Of a stretch of DNA of 64,000 nucleotides, positions 37,738 through 46,697 are shown one piece after another; position 1 is the first letter of the stretch; every line of letters starts with the position of its first letter. Under the pieces are notes generated by a model that saw only the letters and a list, made by a program, of their open reading frames with translations, did no database searches and was not told where the DNA came from. The stretch is from Gabonibacter massiliensis (GTDB lineage: Bacteria > Bacteroidota > Bacteroidia > Bacteroidales > Marinifilaceae): NCBI GenBank assembly GCA_001487125.1, contig LN913013.1, forward strand, positions 682,001 through 746,000, read 5' to 3'. Both the position numbers and the translations under genes were made by a program.

Positions 37738-37970
37738 TCTTTATGTAGATTAAATATTTGATTATTAGAACAATAATAAAAGACGTGATTTGATTTTTAT
37801 ATATTTTATAATTTTTTATTTCTCCAGATTCATAATCCTATCTTAAATTTTATTTATTATTAACATTAAATGATTAAATCTCGATTTTTTAACATTGTAT
37901 ATAAAATACTATTATATAGCATTCTACACAATCGGATAGTTTTTTTTTAGTTAAAAGATGCTGTAATTTC

Positions 37971-38002
37971 TTTGATTCAATGACGAAAATATTTTATTTT
38001 TG
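37971..38002 (+). promoter_or_regulatory. Promoter inside the invertible segment, currently facing right
   Basis: TTTG at 37971-37974, then 20 bp, then TATTTTTG at 37995-38002: both boxes match the Bacteroides consensus exactly and the spacing is ideal. I found no CAAA anywhere in the segment, so there is no matching -33/-7 pair on the other strand. In this orientation it would transcribe across the right repeat into the antisense strand of the recombinase gene. Confidence 0.8.
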
Positions 38003-38018
38003 CGAGTAATATATCATG

Positions 38019-38036
38019 TTTCTTGCATAGAGATCT
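38019..38036 (-). repeat. Right inverted repeat of the invertible segment
   Basis: TTTCTTGCATAGAGATCT is the perfect inverted partner of 37720-37737. Its last two bases (38035-38036) are part of the TAG stop codon of the recombinase gene. Confidence 0.93.
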
Positions 38037-39237
38037 ACTGATCCAACATCTCTATAATACCCTGATTCACGGAATCTATGATGGAATTTTCCAACATTGT
38101 CAAATAAATCTGAGTCGTTCGCTCGGACGTATGTCCCAATCCCGCACTGATAACCGATATCGGAACATTGCAATTGCGAGCGGCAGTCGCCCAACTATGC
38201 CGGGAGGTGTATGAAGTGATTTTACATCCCGCCAATAATAATCCGGACAATTTATGAAGCAGGCGATTATGATTATTTAATGCAGCCAAGTATTGTCTGT
38301 AAGCTACTGACCTATCGTCAGTCGTCAGGATTGGGAAAACATAGGGCGAATTTTCAGTCGCTTTCTCGTATCGGCCGATAATAGTCCGAATACTGGGTTC
38401 AAGCCGAATACAAAGCAGTTGCCCGGTCTTGTGTCGCGTATAACAAATCATATCGTTCTGAATATCCGATTTACGCAAGTAGGCGATATCCACAAACGCC
38501 ATACCTCTCGTACAGTAACTGAATATAAAAAGATCACGGGCAAATGCCAATGCCGCATTCCGCGACAGATCGAGTTTATGAAGCCGGCGTATGATTTGTT
38601 CATCGACCGCACGTTTACGCGTCTGGTCCACGCCGGTATAGACATTTTGAAACGGGTAGGTCTGCTCGACTATACGTTGCCGGACCGCCTTGTTATAAAT
38701 CGCCCGCAAAACACGCATGTAAAAAGAGATGGAGTTGCGGACTATCCCGCGCCTTACAAGAAAAATACTGTAATCGTCGATGAGCTCCTCGGTCATAGCC
38801 ACAAAAGGCAGATCCATATTGGCGAGAAACGAAGAAAAACTATTCCTCGTGCGTTCATAATTTTTTGCCGTTCCCCAGCGATTGCAACGTTGCAAAAATT
38901 CGATTTGCATTTGCATGAAAGCCAGTACGGACACTGGACTGTTAGCGGTTTTATAACGTCTGACAATATCATTTACCGTGTATGTTCTTCCCTGACGATC
39001 GAGAAGTCTGACAATATGTTTCAAGTGTATCAGACCATTATCTATCTGTTTTTGTATCGGAACCACATTTCTAATAGAAGAGATTACCTGCCCGGTATTC
39101 GAATTCCATTCGTCAGGAAACAGATGTATCCGAGTTGTAATTTGCTGACTTTTCCCCCTGTGGGATAATTGATAATAAACCGTTCCGGCTTTTCCTGCGA
39201 CCGTTGAATTGCGTAATTTAACCTTTACTGTTGCCAT
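38035..39237 (-). CDS. Tyrosine recombinase, probable fimbrial switch invertase
   Basis: This is a 400-residue tyrosine-family site-specific recombinase. The N-terminal arm-type domain starts VKVKLRNSTVAGKAG, a SAM-like core-binding domain follows, and the catalytic domain shows R in YCTRGMAFVD, K in RHKTGQ, R and H in YTSRHSWAT, and the nucleophile Tyr in TTQIYLTML. The frame opens at 39297; I chose the ATG at 39237, which begins the conserved MATVKVKLRN and follows an AT-rich promoter-like stretch. Its stop codon overlaps the right inverted repeat by 2 bp, so it most likely inverts the adjacent 317-bp segment. No integrative-element genes are nearby. Confidence 0.88.
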   Translation of the reverse strand: MATVKVKLRNSTVAGKAGTVYYQLSHRGKSQQITTRIHLFPDEWNSNTGQVISSIRNVVPIQKQIDNGLIHLKHIVRLLDRQGRTYTVNDIVRRYKTANSPVSVLAFMQMQIEFLQRCNRWGTAKNYERTRNSFSSFLANMDLPFVAMTEELIDDYSIFLVRRGIVRNSISFYMRVLRAIYNKAVRQRIVEQTYPFQNVYTGVDQTRKRAVDEQIIRRLHKLDLSRNAALAFARDLFIFSYCTRGMAFVDIAYLRKSDIQNDMICYTRHKTGQLLCIRLEPSIRTIIGRYEKATENSPYVFPILTTDDRSVAYRQYLAALNNHNRLLHKLSGLLLAGCKITSYTSRHSWATAARNCNVPISVISAGLGHTSERTTQIYLTMLENSIIDSVNQGIIEMLDQ

Positions 39238-39310
39238 AGTATTTAAATTTTTGCAAATATGAATTACTTTCCGGAAAGTTTTCCAAAAGAAAAGCAAGCA
39301 TTTTTCAATC

Positions 39311-39335
39311 GATTATCGTAAAAGTAGCGATAATC
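39311..39335. promoter_or_regulatory. Inverted repeat upstream of the recombinase gene
   Basis: GATTATCG (39311-39318) and CGATAATC (39328-39335) form a perfect 8-bp inverted repeat with a 9-bp spacer. It lies 74 bp upstream of the chosen recombinase start. It may be an operator for the recombinase. No T run follows on the minus strand, so a terminator is less likely. Confidence 0.3.
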
Positions 39336-39351
39336 TTTTCCATGCACAATT

Positions 39352-39380
39352 AAGGGGAGCGAATCGTATTCGTTCCCCTT
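39352..39380 (-). terminator. Probable terminator of the first SusCD/ABC operon
   Basis: AAGGGGAGCGAAT and ATTCGTTCCCCTT form a 13-bp stem with one G-T pair and a 3-nt loop. It lies 55 bp after the stop of the GldF-GldG fusion gene. The T run downstream on the minus strand is poor, so intrinsic termination may be weak. Confidence 0.5.
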
Positions 39381-39434
39381 ATAGTATCACTCGCGATCAT
39401 CCTCGCGTTCCCTGGGTCGAAACAGGCCGGACAT

Positions 39435-41729
39435 TTATCTTCCTCTTCTCCTGATCCAGATAAATAGAGCAAAGAAAAGTAAGACGAAAGGGAATACTCC
39501 CATGAAAGCAATTTTATTGATATACGCTCCTGTCTCCCCGACGTATATTTTATCATCGGGGACAGGAGGACGACGCACGTCGATGGGCACCTCTTCATCC
39601 GATAACCAGAAGAAGGCTCCTTGTATAATCATGTAGTTGGAAGCTTTAATACCTTTCCGACTTCGGCTGAATTCGCCGTTACTCACGCAATCGGCATCAC
39701 CGAAGATCATAATTTTCTGCTCCTTGTCACCTATCTTACGAATCAAAGCCAAACCCGTCACGAAGGTTTTCCGGATCTCTCCCGCGGAAGGATCGAAACG
39801 GGCCGTGTCGTCAACAAAGTTCGTCGTCTGCAACTCGTTCCAGCAATCGATCGTGTCGCTGACAAACAACGGGGTTACCTCGAAACCCTTGTCCGTCACG
39901 TAATCCAAACCGGCGGCACCCGGCATTGTGGCTACATATCCCCAGGCTTTCATACGTTTGTAAACATAAGAGAAATCGGTAGCCTCTTTCGTCGGCGTGG
40001 CAACGATCAAGTCGGCCTCGAAGTTTTCCGTCGGACGTACGAGAACTCCCGGCATGAATCGTACGCCAAACGAGCCGATCACCGGATTCATTACCTCCTG
40101 GCGTTTCGGTTCTCCGACAATAAACAGGTTACCACCCCGCACCACATACTTGTCGAAGTTCGTTTTCTCCGTTTCCGTCATCGGTTGACGCATCTCGGCG
40201 ATAACCAGAATGTTCACGTCTGCAGGTACCTCCTTGTCGAGCGTCACGCTCTCGAAATCGAAACCCTGGTTGATTAAAGAGTGACGGAAAGGCTTGTCTC
40301 GCGTAAACATGCTGTAATCTCGATCGCCTTCCCGTTCCGTGTGACGCTCGCCATGCCCCGTCAGGAAACCCACTTTCGGCAATTTCATCACCATGCGTTT
40401 GAAAGCGGCAGAAATCTCCGTCTCCCCGGGGAAAATCTGGTTATCATCATATACCCGCAAGAAAGTCTTTTGACCGTTCTCCCGCTCTAACAAACGAACG
40501 AAACGATTCTTTTCCCCGGATAGATCGATCATTTTATGAATTTCTTCCGGTTTCAATATCTTATTGGAATCCAAATCGTAGATCTCTATCATCTTCCTGG
40601 CTTTCTCCCCCATCGTCGTGTTCGGGAATCGCTTATTTAACTCGTCGAAGTTAACGGAATCGTAATAGTAAACATATTCCATCTCTATATCCGGCTTGAA
40701 ACGTAAATATTGACGGAAATTCCTCAAATCCCAATTCCGGTAAGAGGGTAAACCGATCCAAGAATATCGATCCAAAATATTTACATACGTGGTTATTTTC
40801 AATCTATTTTTCATACGGGAGACGATTTCCTGGCTGTTAGGAGTTAACGTGTTCGTCTTTGTCCGGGTGGCATCGTAAAACGACATCAAAGCAGGACGAG
40901 AAGAGAGGTAACCGATAAACAGCGCCACCGCCCAAACTCCAACGTATTTGCCCCACGTTACCATCCAGGAAACCTTCTGGCGACGAGACTGTAAACGTAT
41001 GATGGACATCCACAGGAATAAAACGATCACGATCAGGAAGTAAAGAAGGTCTTCCGAACAAATCAATCCCCGGACAAACTCTCCGGCACGGCCGGAAATC
41101 GCCAGCCAGAACGTGATATCGCGAACGAAATCGATCTCCTGCCACAGACCTTTCACGTAAGACAAAGCCGCCAACGTAGCCAACGTGCCGACAGCGGCAA
41201 CGATCTGGTAAGAGGTCAAGCTCGACATGAACAAACCGATCGCCGCGTAAGCGCAAATCAAAAGGTACAAGCCAAGCATGCCCGAAAGAACCACGGGGAA
41301 ATCGAAATCTTTCACCACACAAGCCGCATAAATCGTGTATACCGTCATAATACCGATCAAGGCCAACGCGTAAACCATCATGGAAACAAATTTACCGAGG
41401 ATGATCTGCGCGTTTGTTACCGGCGAGGAGTAAAGCAATTTGATCGACCCGCTACCCAGCTCCCGGCTCATCAAACCCATCGTCAACAACGGGATGTAAA
41501 GGTAAAGGTAAGATTGAACGGATGAGAACAGACCTCGCATACCCCCAAAAAGCCCCATGGTTAGAGCCCAGTTTCCATAACCTAAAGATTCGTTACGAAC
41601 AAAATTTTCAATTGAACCGGAGAAGATCATGCTGCATTGAAAGGTAAAGATGATCAGGATCAACCACGCGATCGGCGAGTAGAACAACGTTTGTAATTCC
41701 GCTTTCGCTATCTTGAATATTGTCTTCAT
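39435..41729 (-). CDS. GldF-GldG fusion: ABC-2 permease with ABC_transp_aux domain
   Basis: In this 764-residue protein, residues 1-250 are an ABC-2 permease with about six transmembrane helices (GldF-like). A further helix near 265 leads into a large periplasmic GldG/IFT52-like ABC_transp_aux domain (about 290-720; TGHGERHTEREGDRDYSM, LVIAEMRQPMTETEK, IFGDADCVSNGEF). A C-terminal helix ends in WIRRRGR. In Flavobacteria GldA-GldF-GldG is tied to gliding, but gut Bacteroidales do not glide, so here it is an ABC exporter-like unit of unknown cargo. It is the last gene of the sigma-to-ABC operon. A shortened paralogue lies at 59772-60986. Confidence 0.87.
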   Translation of the reverse strand: MKTIFKIAKAELQTLFYSPIAWLILIIFTFQCSMIFSGSIENFVRNESLGYGNWALTMGLFGGMRGLFSSVQSYLYLYIPLLTMGLMSRELGSGSIKLLYSSPVTNAQIILGKFVSMMVYALALIGIMTVYTIYAACVVKDFDFPVVLSGMLGLYLLICAYAAIGLFMSSLTSYQIVAAVGTLATLAALSYVKGLWQEIDFVRDITFWLAISGRAGEFVRGLICSEDLLYFLIVIVLFLWMSIIRLQSRRQKVSWMVTWGKYVGVWAVALFIGYLSSRPALMSFYDATRTKTNTLTPNSQEIVSRMKNRLKITTYVNILDRYSWIGLPSYRNWDLRNFRQYLRFKPDIEMEYVYYYDSVNFDELNKRFPNTTMGEKARKMIEIYDLDSNKILKPEEIHKMIDLSGEKNRFVRLLERENGQKTFLRVYDDNQIFPGETEISAAFKRMVMKLPKVGFLTGHGERHTEREGDRDYSMFTRDKPFRHSLINQGFDFESVTLDKEVPADVNILVIAEMRQPMTETEKTNFDKYVVRGGNLFIVGEPKRQEVMNPVIGSFGVRFMPGVLVRPTENFEADLIVATPTKEATDFSYVYKRMKAWGYVATMPGAAGLDYVTDKGFEVTPLFVSDTIDCWNELQTTNFVDDTARFDPSAGEIRKTFVTGLALIRKIGDKEQKIMIFGDADCVSNGEFSRSRKGIKASNYMIIQGAFFWLSDEEVPIDVRRPPVPDDKIYVGETGAYINKIAFMGVFPFVLLFFALFIWIRRRGR

Positions 41730-42679
41730 TGTAAACGTGTTTTAAAATTATTTCTTTGATAATTCGGCGAAAACGGCATCCAAGGAACTCTTCTCCTGGT
41801 AAACCTCCGTCAATCTCCATCCCCGGGAGACACTCGTCTCAACGAGTCGCTCCGTAACCTCCTGGAAATCCGTGTACTGAAGACGATACTTCATCCCTCC
41901 CAGCTCTTCCACTCCACTCACGCCAGGGATAGAACGCAACTCCTCTACCGGCGGGGCGGCGACCAGCGTCACTACCAACGTGTTCGGGATGATGTAATTA
42001 TCGAACTCGTCCACCGTTCCGGCGAAAACAAGGTTACCCTGCTCGATCATACGGATGTAGTCGCAAGTCGCCTGAACTTCTGACAAGATATGCGTCGACA
42101 ACACAACGGTGCGATCCTCCGCGATCTCCTTGATCAGGTGACGGATCTCCACGATCTGGTTCGGGTCCAGACCGTTCGTCGGCTCGTCCAAAACAACGAA
42201 CTCGGGGTTGTGGATGATGGCCTGCGCTATACCCACGCGTTGCTGGTAACCGCCAGAGAGATTACGGATCAAACGTTTGTCGAAATGACTGATCCCGCAC
42301 TTGCCCATAACCTCCTTCACGGCCGTCGATATCTCGCTGTCCGGGACATGACGCAAGCCCGCGCAATACTCCAGGTACTCCGTCACCGTCAAATCCGGGT
42401 GCAAGGGCGGCGTCTGGGGCAAAAAGCCGATATGGCGTTTCGCCTCTACAGGGTTCTCCCGGATACTCACGCCCTTGATATAAACGTTTCCTTCCGTCGG
42501 ACGCAAGACACCGCACATGATATTCATCGTGGTCGATTTGCCGGCCCCGTTGGAGCCGAGCAAACCGTAAATACCGTTCCGGGTAATCTCGAAATTGATA
42601 TCCCGCACAGCCCACTGGATCGTGTAACGATGAGACAAATTTTCTACTTTTACAATCGATTCTTCCATACAATAGATTT
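41628..42679 (-). repeat. Duplicated ABC block, copy 1
   Basis: This 1052-bp stretch matches 60885-61936 at a constant offset of 19257 bases with no gap and few substitutions. It covers the N-terminal codons of the permease, the whole ATPase gene and a few bases upstream of it. Identity falls off sharply outside, in the lipoprotein genes and in parts of the permease. Confidence 0.9.
41748..42668 (-). CDS. ABC transporter ATP-binding protein (GldA-like), copy 1
   Basis: This is a 306-residue cytoplasmic ATPase. Walker A is at about residues 39-46 (GSNGAGKST), the signature LSGGYQQRVGIAQA at about 138, Walker B with D-loop is VVLDEPTNGLDPNQ, and the switch histidine is in LSTHILSE. A C-terminal extension of DUF4162 type (VEELGGMKYRLQYTD) is typical of GldA-like ATPases. 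It drives the neighbouring GldF-GldG permease (18 bp downstream). It is almost identical to the ATPase at 61005-61925, from which it differs at only about four residues. Confidence 0.93.
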   Translation of the reverse strand: MEESIVKVENLSHRYTIQWAVRDINFEITRNGIYGLLGSNGAGKSTTMNIMCGVLRPTEGNVYIKGVSIRENPVEAKRHIGFLPQTPPLHPDLTVTEYLEYCAGLRHVPDSEISTAVKEVMGKCGISHFDKRLIRNLSGGYQQRVGIAQAIIHNPEFVVLDEPTNGLDPNQIVEIRHLIKEIAEDRTVVLSTHILSEVQATCDYIRMIEQGNLVFAGTVDEFDNYIIPNTLVVTLVAAPPVEELRSIPGVSGVEELGGMKYRLQYTDFQEVTERLVETSVSRGWRLTEVYQEKSSLDAVFAELSKK

Positions 42680-42701
42680 TAATTTATAAACGAACATCCA
42701 T

Positions 42702-44318
42702 TTAATAAGCATCACCGTTATAAATATGTCCTAACTCTTTTGCCGATACAATCTTTCCGCCTACATTCAGACTCGATAATAATTTAGGAGGCATTTGCAT
42801 GTTACTCGGATTTAATTCATAAAACAAAAGAGTCCCGTCTTCGAGGCCGATCACCAACTTTTTGTAAGCATCGACAGAATAAAGAATCGGATAACCGATA
42901 TAGGTTACTTTTGAAGCACATTGCAAAAAGAGATAATCCTTATTTTCATTTCGATCTACATAACGAATTTCATTGCCTTTTGTATACATCACTGTTTTTT
43001 GAGGTCCACGATTATCGGCACTGGTTAAAAACAACGAACTTTTATCTAAGCTTCCCCCGGGAAAAAGTTTGACATTTTCTCCTTCCACTTCCAAACATAC
43101 ATTCTCAACAGAGAGGGCAAAATCTCCCGTATACGTTTTCCCATCTGAAGCATTATAAAATATAGTATACCATTCACGATTAAAATCCAACGTATTATAC
43201 CTTGTCAAATACAATACCTCCGTTCCTTCCGGCATTTCCCAAACGGGAGGAATATTATCCTTATTTCCAACTCCCTTCGTTACCGGTACGATCGCATTTG
43301 TCGTGATATATTGACGGTCCGGATCATATATAATTTCCGTTTTAAAAGTAATTTTTAATACACGTCTATTCTGTTCATCGTAACAAGGAACATCTTCTAA
43401 GTTACTTTTGGTATGACCGAAAGTCAACACGTTATACCCCCTGTCGTCAATACTATAAGGTTCCGATATAAACTTTCCTCCCAAATAATTTTCGGACATG
43501 ATTCTCCGGAATATTCTCCCGTCTCGAGTAGTAATAAAAGTATAATTCTCACAATCGTGCCGATCCACCACGTTTAAATTTTCAGGAGTGCCACTCAAAA
43601 ACTCGTCCTTTAGCTCACTTACCTTTACCATAGTTTCATTATTGATCACATAAGCAACCTTATCCGTCATAATCGTCGTAGAGCCAAGACTTCCTACATT
43701 CTTAGCCATAGCTTTCGCTAAGGTGATGGGCTTCCCGGGAATATCTTCACCGTTTATGGTTTTAAAAACATCATCCGTAAGTTCATAAAACACCTCTATT
43801 GCCCCGGAAGGCCCGTATCGCGATTTCCGTTCCACGTAAGATAACTTGGAAGTATTCCCGCTTTCAGACAGAACCAACCAATTCCCTTCCGAGAAACGTG
43901 CTTTAATTTTAAGATAAAACTTTGACATAAAGGAAATTCCAGTTGTTTGATCGATAATATTGAATGTTCCACTATGTCCGTCTTCATTAAATGGATTCTC
44001 CAATTCAAGAAATTTTATTAACGAATCGGTCTCGATTTCAAAATCGGCTTCTCTTCCGAATACCTTATCTCTCAACTTCCATTCGTAACGAACATTGGCT
44101 TCATGCAAAGCGGAATCCGTATCCCATTTAAAATAATTACGTCCCGTGAATTTAATTATTCTACCCTCGTAACCTGTCATCCGAATAAAAGATGAATTTA
44201 CATCGATCAGCCAATTCGGACCATTGAGTTCCTTGTAATCATAATTTCCCTCGTCTTCAAAACAACCTGAAAACAAGCACAGTAACAAGAAACAACCGAA
44301 TAATATACTATTTTTCAT
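42702..44318 (-). CDS. PKD-like family lipoprotein, copy 1
   Basis: This 538-residue surface lipoprotein (lipobox LFSGC, Cys19) opens with the family segment CFEDEGNYDYKELN. A PKD-like Ig domain of about 100 residues follows (RYEWKLRDKVFGREADF). The rest has repeated beta strands suggesting a propeller-like fold (WLVLSESGNTSKLSY, LYSVDAYKKLVIGLEDG). Such proteins are encoded with SusC/SusD and DUF4843 lipoproteins in Bacteroidales and are probably part of the surface complex. The ligand is unknown. The copy-2 homologue at 61952-63529 shares layout and motifs but has diverged widely. Confidence 0.8.
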   Translation of the reverse strand: MKNSILFGCFLLLCLFSGCFEDEGNYDYKELNGPNWLIDVNSSFIRMTGYEGRIIKFTGRNYFKWDTDSALHEANVRYEWKLRDKVFGREADFEIETDSLIKFLELENPFNEDGHSGTFNIIDQTTGISFMSKFYLKIKARFSEGNWLVLSESGNTSKLSYVERKSRYGPSGAIEVFYELTDDVFKTINGEDIPGKPITLAKAMAKNVGSLGSTTIMTDKVAYVINNETMVKVSELKDEFLSGTPENLNVVDRHDCENYTFITTRDGRIFRRIMSENYLGGKFISEPYSIDDRGYNVLTFGHTKSNLEDVPCYDEQNRRVLKITFKTEIIYDPDRQYITTNAIVPVTKGVGNKDNIPPVWEMPEGTEVLYLTRYNTLDFNREWYTIFYNASDGKTYTGDFALSVENVCLEVEGENVKLFPGGSLDKSSLFLTSADNRGPQKTVMYTKGNEIRYVDRNENKDYLFLQCASKVTYIGYPILYSVDAYKKLVIGLEDGTLLFYELNPSNMQMPPKLLSSLNVGGKIVSAKELGHIYNGDAY

Positions 44319-44329
44319 ACAATTTATTT

Positions 44330-45085
44330 TTAAAGTGGTACACTCATTAAGGTTCCGTCCTCTTCCGTGATGGCAGGACTCTGATCATTCAACCACTGTT
44401 TAAACAACATAGCCAGACGAATGGCCTGATCGGGATGTTTTTTAATTAAATCCGTGTTCATTTCGGCTTTTTTATCCACGTGATCTAAAAACAATTTATA
44501 CTTTTTCGGTGAATACGTACCCAATAAGTTAACCTCGACCTCCTTACTCCACCAATCCGGTTGTTCGGCCACTGTAGTTATAATCACCTTGGCCCGTCTC
44601 CGCTCGACCTGTCCTAAGCGTACCTTGTCATTGGGAACTAATTCCACGACTAATTTTACCCCCTCGGACATTTTATCCAACCGCTCACTCCGGTGTAATC
44701 TAATCCGAAGGGTATCCAATATTTCCGTAGCATTCTCTCCTGCTGTATTCGCGTGAAAGGTATAGGTCTCATCCAAATCATATTCATCGGGATTAGCAGT
44801 GGTCTCTTCCGGAATCACCTTTACCCCGAAAGGAATATCGGAAGTCAAAAGTGTTCCGGATAGATTTACGACCAACTCGACATGCGCATCTTGTGTTCCG
44901 GTCGGATAAAAGAAAAAGGAAACCACCGTGGAATCTGCTTCTGCCGTTCCTGGATGTATCTCATTAATATAAAACTTTTTGAAATAAATCTCATGCTCAT
45001 CCTGAAACAGTGTAGTCTCCTGCTTGCTACAAGCGTAAAAAACAATAGCGATAAACAGGAATAGGCTAAACAAATATTTTTTCAT
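44330..45085 (-). CDS. DUF4843-type lipoprotein, copy 1
   Basis: This 251-residue lipoprotein (lipobox VFYAC, Cys19) is beta-rich in its first 150 residues (RIRLHRSERLDKMSEGVKLVVEL) and helical at the C-terminus (LFLDHVDKKAEMNTDLIKKH). It matches the DUF4843 family found with PKD-like lipoproteins in SusCD operons. It probably sits on the cell surface with SusD. Its function is unknown. The homologue at the right edge (63550 onward) is clearly related. Confidence 0.82.
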   Translation of the reverse strand: MKKYLFSLFLFIAIVFYACSKQETTLFQDEHEIYFKKFYINEIHPGTAEADSTVVSFFFYPTGTQDAHVELVVNLSGTLLTSDIPFGVKVIPEETTANPDEYDLDETYTFHANTAGENATEILDTLRIRLHRSERLDKMSEGVKLVVELVPNDKVRLGQVERRRAKVIITTVAEQPDWWSKEVEVNLLGTYSPKKYKLFLDHVDKKAEMNTDLIKKHPDQAIRLAMLFKQWLNDQSPAITEEDGTLMSVPL

Positions 45086-45103
45086 GATTCATATATTTAA
45101 AAA

Positions 45104-46681
45104 TTATAAAATCTGATCGTCTGGAATAGGAAGCAAATACTCACCTCGACTCAAGGGACGCACAACACCCCTGCCAAAATCGATAGCAGCATTCAACCGC
45201 TTGTACAGATAAAAAAGTTGTCCTTCCGAAATCCACTCTCTTCGGGCATCACAGATCAGTTCTCTTATAAAAGAGTTCCAATCGGTCACCTTAACCGATT
45301 CCGTACACCCCCTATTCTGACGAATCTGGTTCAAGATATTTTGGGCTTCTCCAAAATTGCCTTTCCGGGCATAATACTCGGCCATAATATAACGCATCTC
45401 CGTGGAACGAATCACGGGCATAATTGTAATATTTTTATCCCGGACCTCTTCGTTATCACTTATATACCATTTACCCGATACCGGAAAGCGACTATCACCC
45501 TGAGGATAAAAAATCATGGCCGAAGAACGGTAATCCTGATCGAATTCGTTTTTTAAACCGTCAGAAGTATAAAATGTCTTTTGCGCTTCAAGATTTATAA
45601 TCAACCAACGGATTCCTCCAGTATTATCTTTCCAAAAACAATTACGTAAATTATAGTCTTCGTAAGCCTTTTCATTATAAACCGCAAAAATCAGGTTAGA
45701 GACTATCTTCAAATTTCTTTTCGACTCGAATTGGACCGTTGTCCTAACCTCGCTATAATCATCTATAGAGAAAAAAGGATACTTACTATAGGTTGTCTTC
45801 AATTCATACGTCATCACTTCTTCCGCCGCTTTAAAAGCATCGTCGTCTCTACCGGCATATTGATACACTCTCGACAAAAGAGCAGTAATAGCGTAATAAC
45901 TTAACCGATACCCCCGTCCTTTAAAAAAAGACTCTACCGAATAATCGTTATATCCCGGCACGTCCCACTTAAATTCATTGTAAAAACGAGTTTTTCCCGC
46001 GGAACTAACACCTTTTCCCAAATCTGAAGTATCGAATTCCGCCACCAATTCACGAGCCTGCTTTAAGTCGGCTATCACCTTTTCTAAAAACGGTTCCACT
46101 GAAATCCGAGAGGCATGAATATCAGGATAATTCTCCACGTAAGGGACATAAACCTTTTTATCATCGTTTACCCGGGCGGGAGCAAACAAACGCAACAGAT
46201 CGAAATGCATCAGCGCCCGGCAAGCGTAAGCTTCCCCGAGGATCATTTTCCGCTCCGTCTCTCCCTTTGCAAACAGATCCGAAGGAGCAGATTCTGTATT
46301 TTGGATCAAACTATTGGCATTGGCTATAATATTAAATGCCGATTTCCAAATTCTTTCAATTATCGGACGCACATAAATATCGTCATAAATAAAAGCACCG
46401 GCAGCAATATGTTTTTGAGTATAAGGGTACCCTTTCACCATTAACTCCAGATTGTATTGCTGAGAGATACAATCCACCATACTGAAGCAGAGCTCTCCAC
46501 CATATAGATCACGAGCCGCCATTGATTTGTATAACCCGTTCAGTACGGTCCGATATCCGTCTCCCGTCTTAAACAATTGCTCTTCTGTCGTTTGTCCCTC
46601 CGGCTGAAGGCTCAACCAATCCTCGCAAGAGGTAAAGAAAAGAGAAGACAACAGCATTAGTATAATAATATAGATTTTCAT
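45104..46681 (-). CDS. RagB/SusD-family nutrient uptake lipoprotein
   Basis: This 525-residue surface lipoprotein (lipobox FFTSC, Cys19) shows SusD features: EDWLSLQPEGQTTEEQLF at the mature N-terminus, TPR-like helical pairs (GEAYACRALMHFDLLRLF, ALLSRVYQYAGRDDDAFKAAEEV) and MRYIMAEYYARKGNFGEAQNILNQIR near the end. It forms the lid over the SusC channel encoded just upstream (16 bp). No glycan-degrading enzymes are in the operon, so the cargo is more likely a peptide or another small ligand, as for RagAB. Confidence 0.92.
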   Translation of the reverse strand: MKIYIIILMLLSSLFFTSCEDWLSLQPEGQTTEEQLFKTGDGYRTVLNGLYKSMAARDLYGGELCFSMVDCISQQYNLELMVKGYPYTQKHIAAGAFIYDDIYVRPIIERIWKSAFNIIANANSLIQNTESAPSDLFAKGETERKMILGEAYACRALMHFDLLRLFAPARVNDDKKVYVPYVENYPDIHASRISVEPFLEKVIADLKQARELVAEFDTSDLGKGVSSAGKTRFYNEFKWDVPGYNDYSVESFFKGRGYRLSYYAITALLSRVYQYAGRDDDAFKAAEEVMTYELKTTYSKYPFFSIDDYSEVRTTVQFESKRNLKIVSNLIFAVYNEKAYEDYNLRNCFWKDNTGGIRWLIINLEAQKTFYTSDGLKNEFDQDYRSSAMIFYPQGDSRFPVSGKWYISDNEEVRDKNITIMPVIRSTEMRYIMAEYYARKGNFGEAQNILNQIRQNRGCTESVKVTDWNSFIRELICDARREWISEGQLFYLYKRLNAAIDFGRGVVRPLSRGEYLLPIPDDQIL

Positions 46682-46697
46682 AACATTGTTTTTTTAA

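Larger units (their letters stand above)
37720..38036. other. Invertible promoter segment controlling the fimbrial operon
   Basis: A 317-bp, very AT-rich segment is enclosed by perfect 18-bp inverted repeats, with 281 bp between them. It lies directly between the fimbrial operon (starting leftward at 37669) and a tyrosine recombinase gene whose stop codon overlaps the right repeat. It contains no open frame of note. The only consensus promoter in it (37971-38002) points right, away from the fimbriae. In the inverted state the -7 box would lie at 37754-37761 and transcription would start near 37747, about 78 nt before the first fimbrial gene. I read the deposited orientation as OFF. Confidence 0.85.

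Noticed and set aside
37738-38018. A second, leftward promoter within the invertible segment
   Set aside because: CAATAATA near 37770 is close to a reversed -7 box, but no CAAA exists in the segment to form its -33 element.
38419-39168. 249-codon open frame antisense to the recombinase gene
   Set aside because: The minus-strand frame has all catalytic residues of a tyrosine recombinase; the plus-strand frame looks like a shadow.
38035-39237. Recombinase as the integrase of a mobile element
   Set aside because: No conjugation, excision or phage genes and no att-like duplication are nearby. The inverted repeats next to its stop codon point to a local invertase.
39435-42668. Gliding motility machinery (GldA-GldF-GldG)
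   Set aside because: Only the ABC part is present. Other gld genes are absent and the setting is a SusCD operon, so gliding is not supported.
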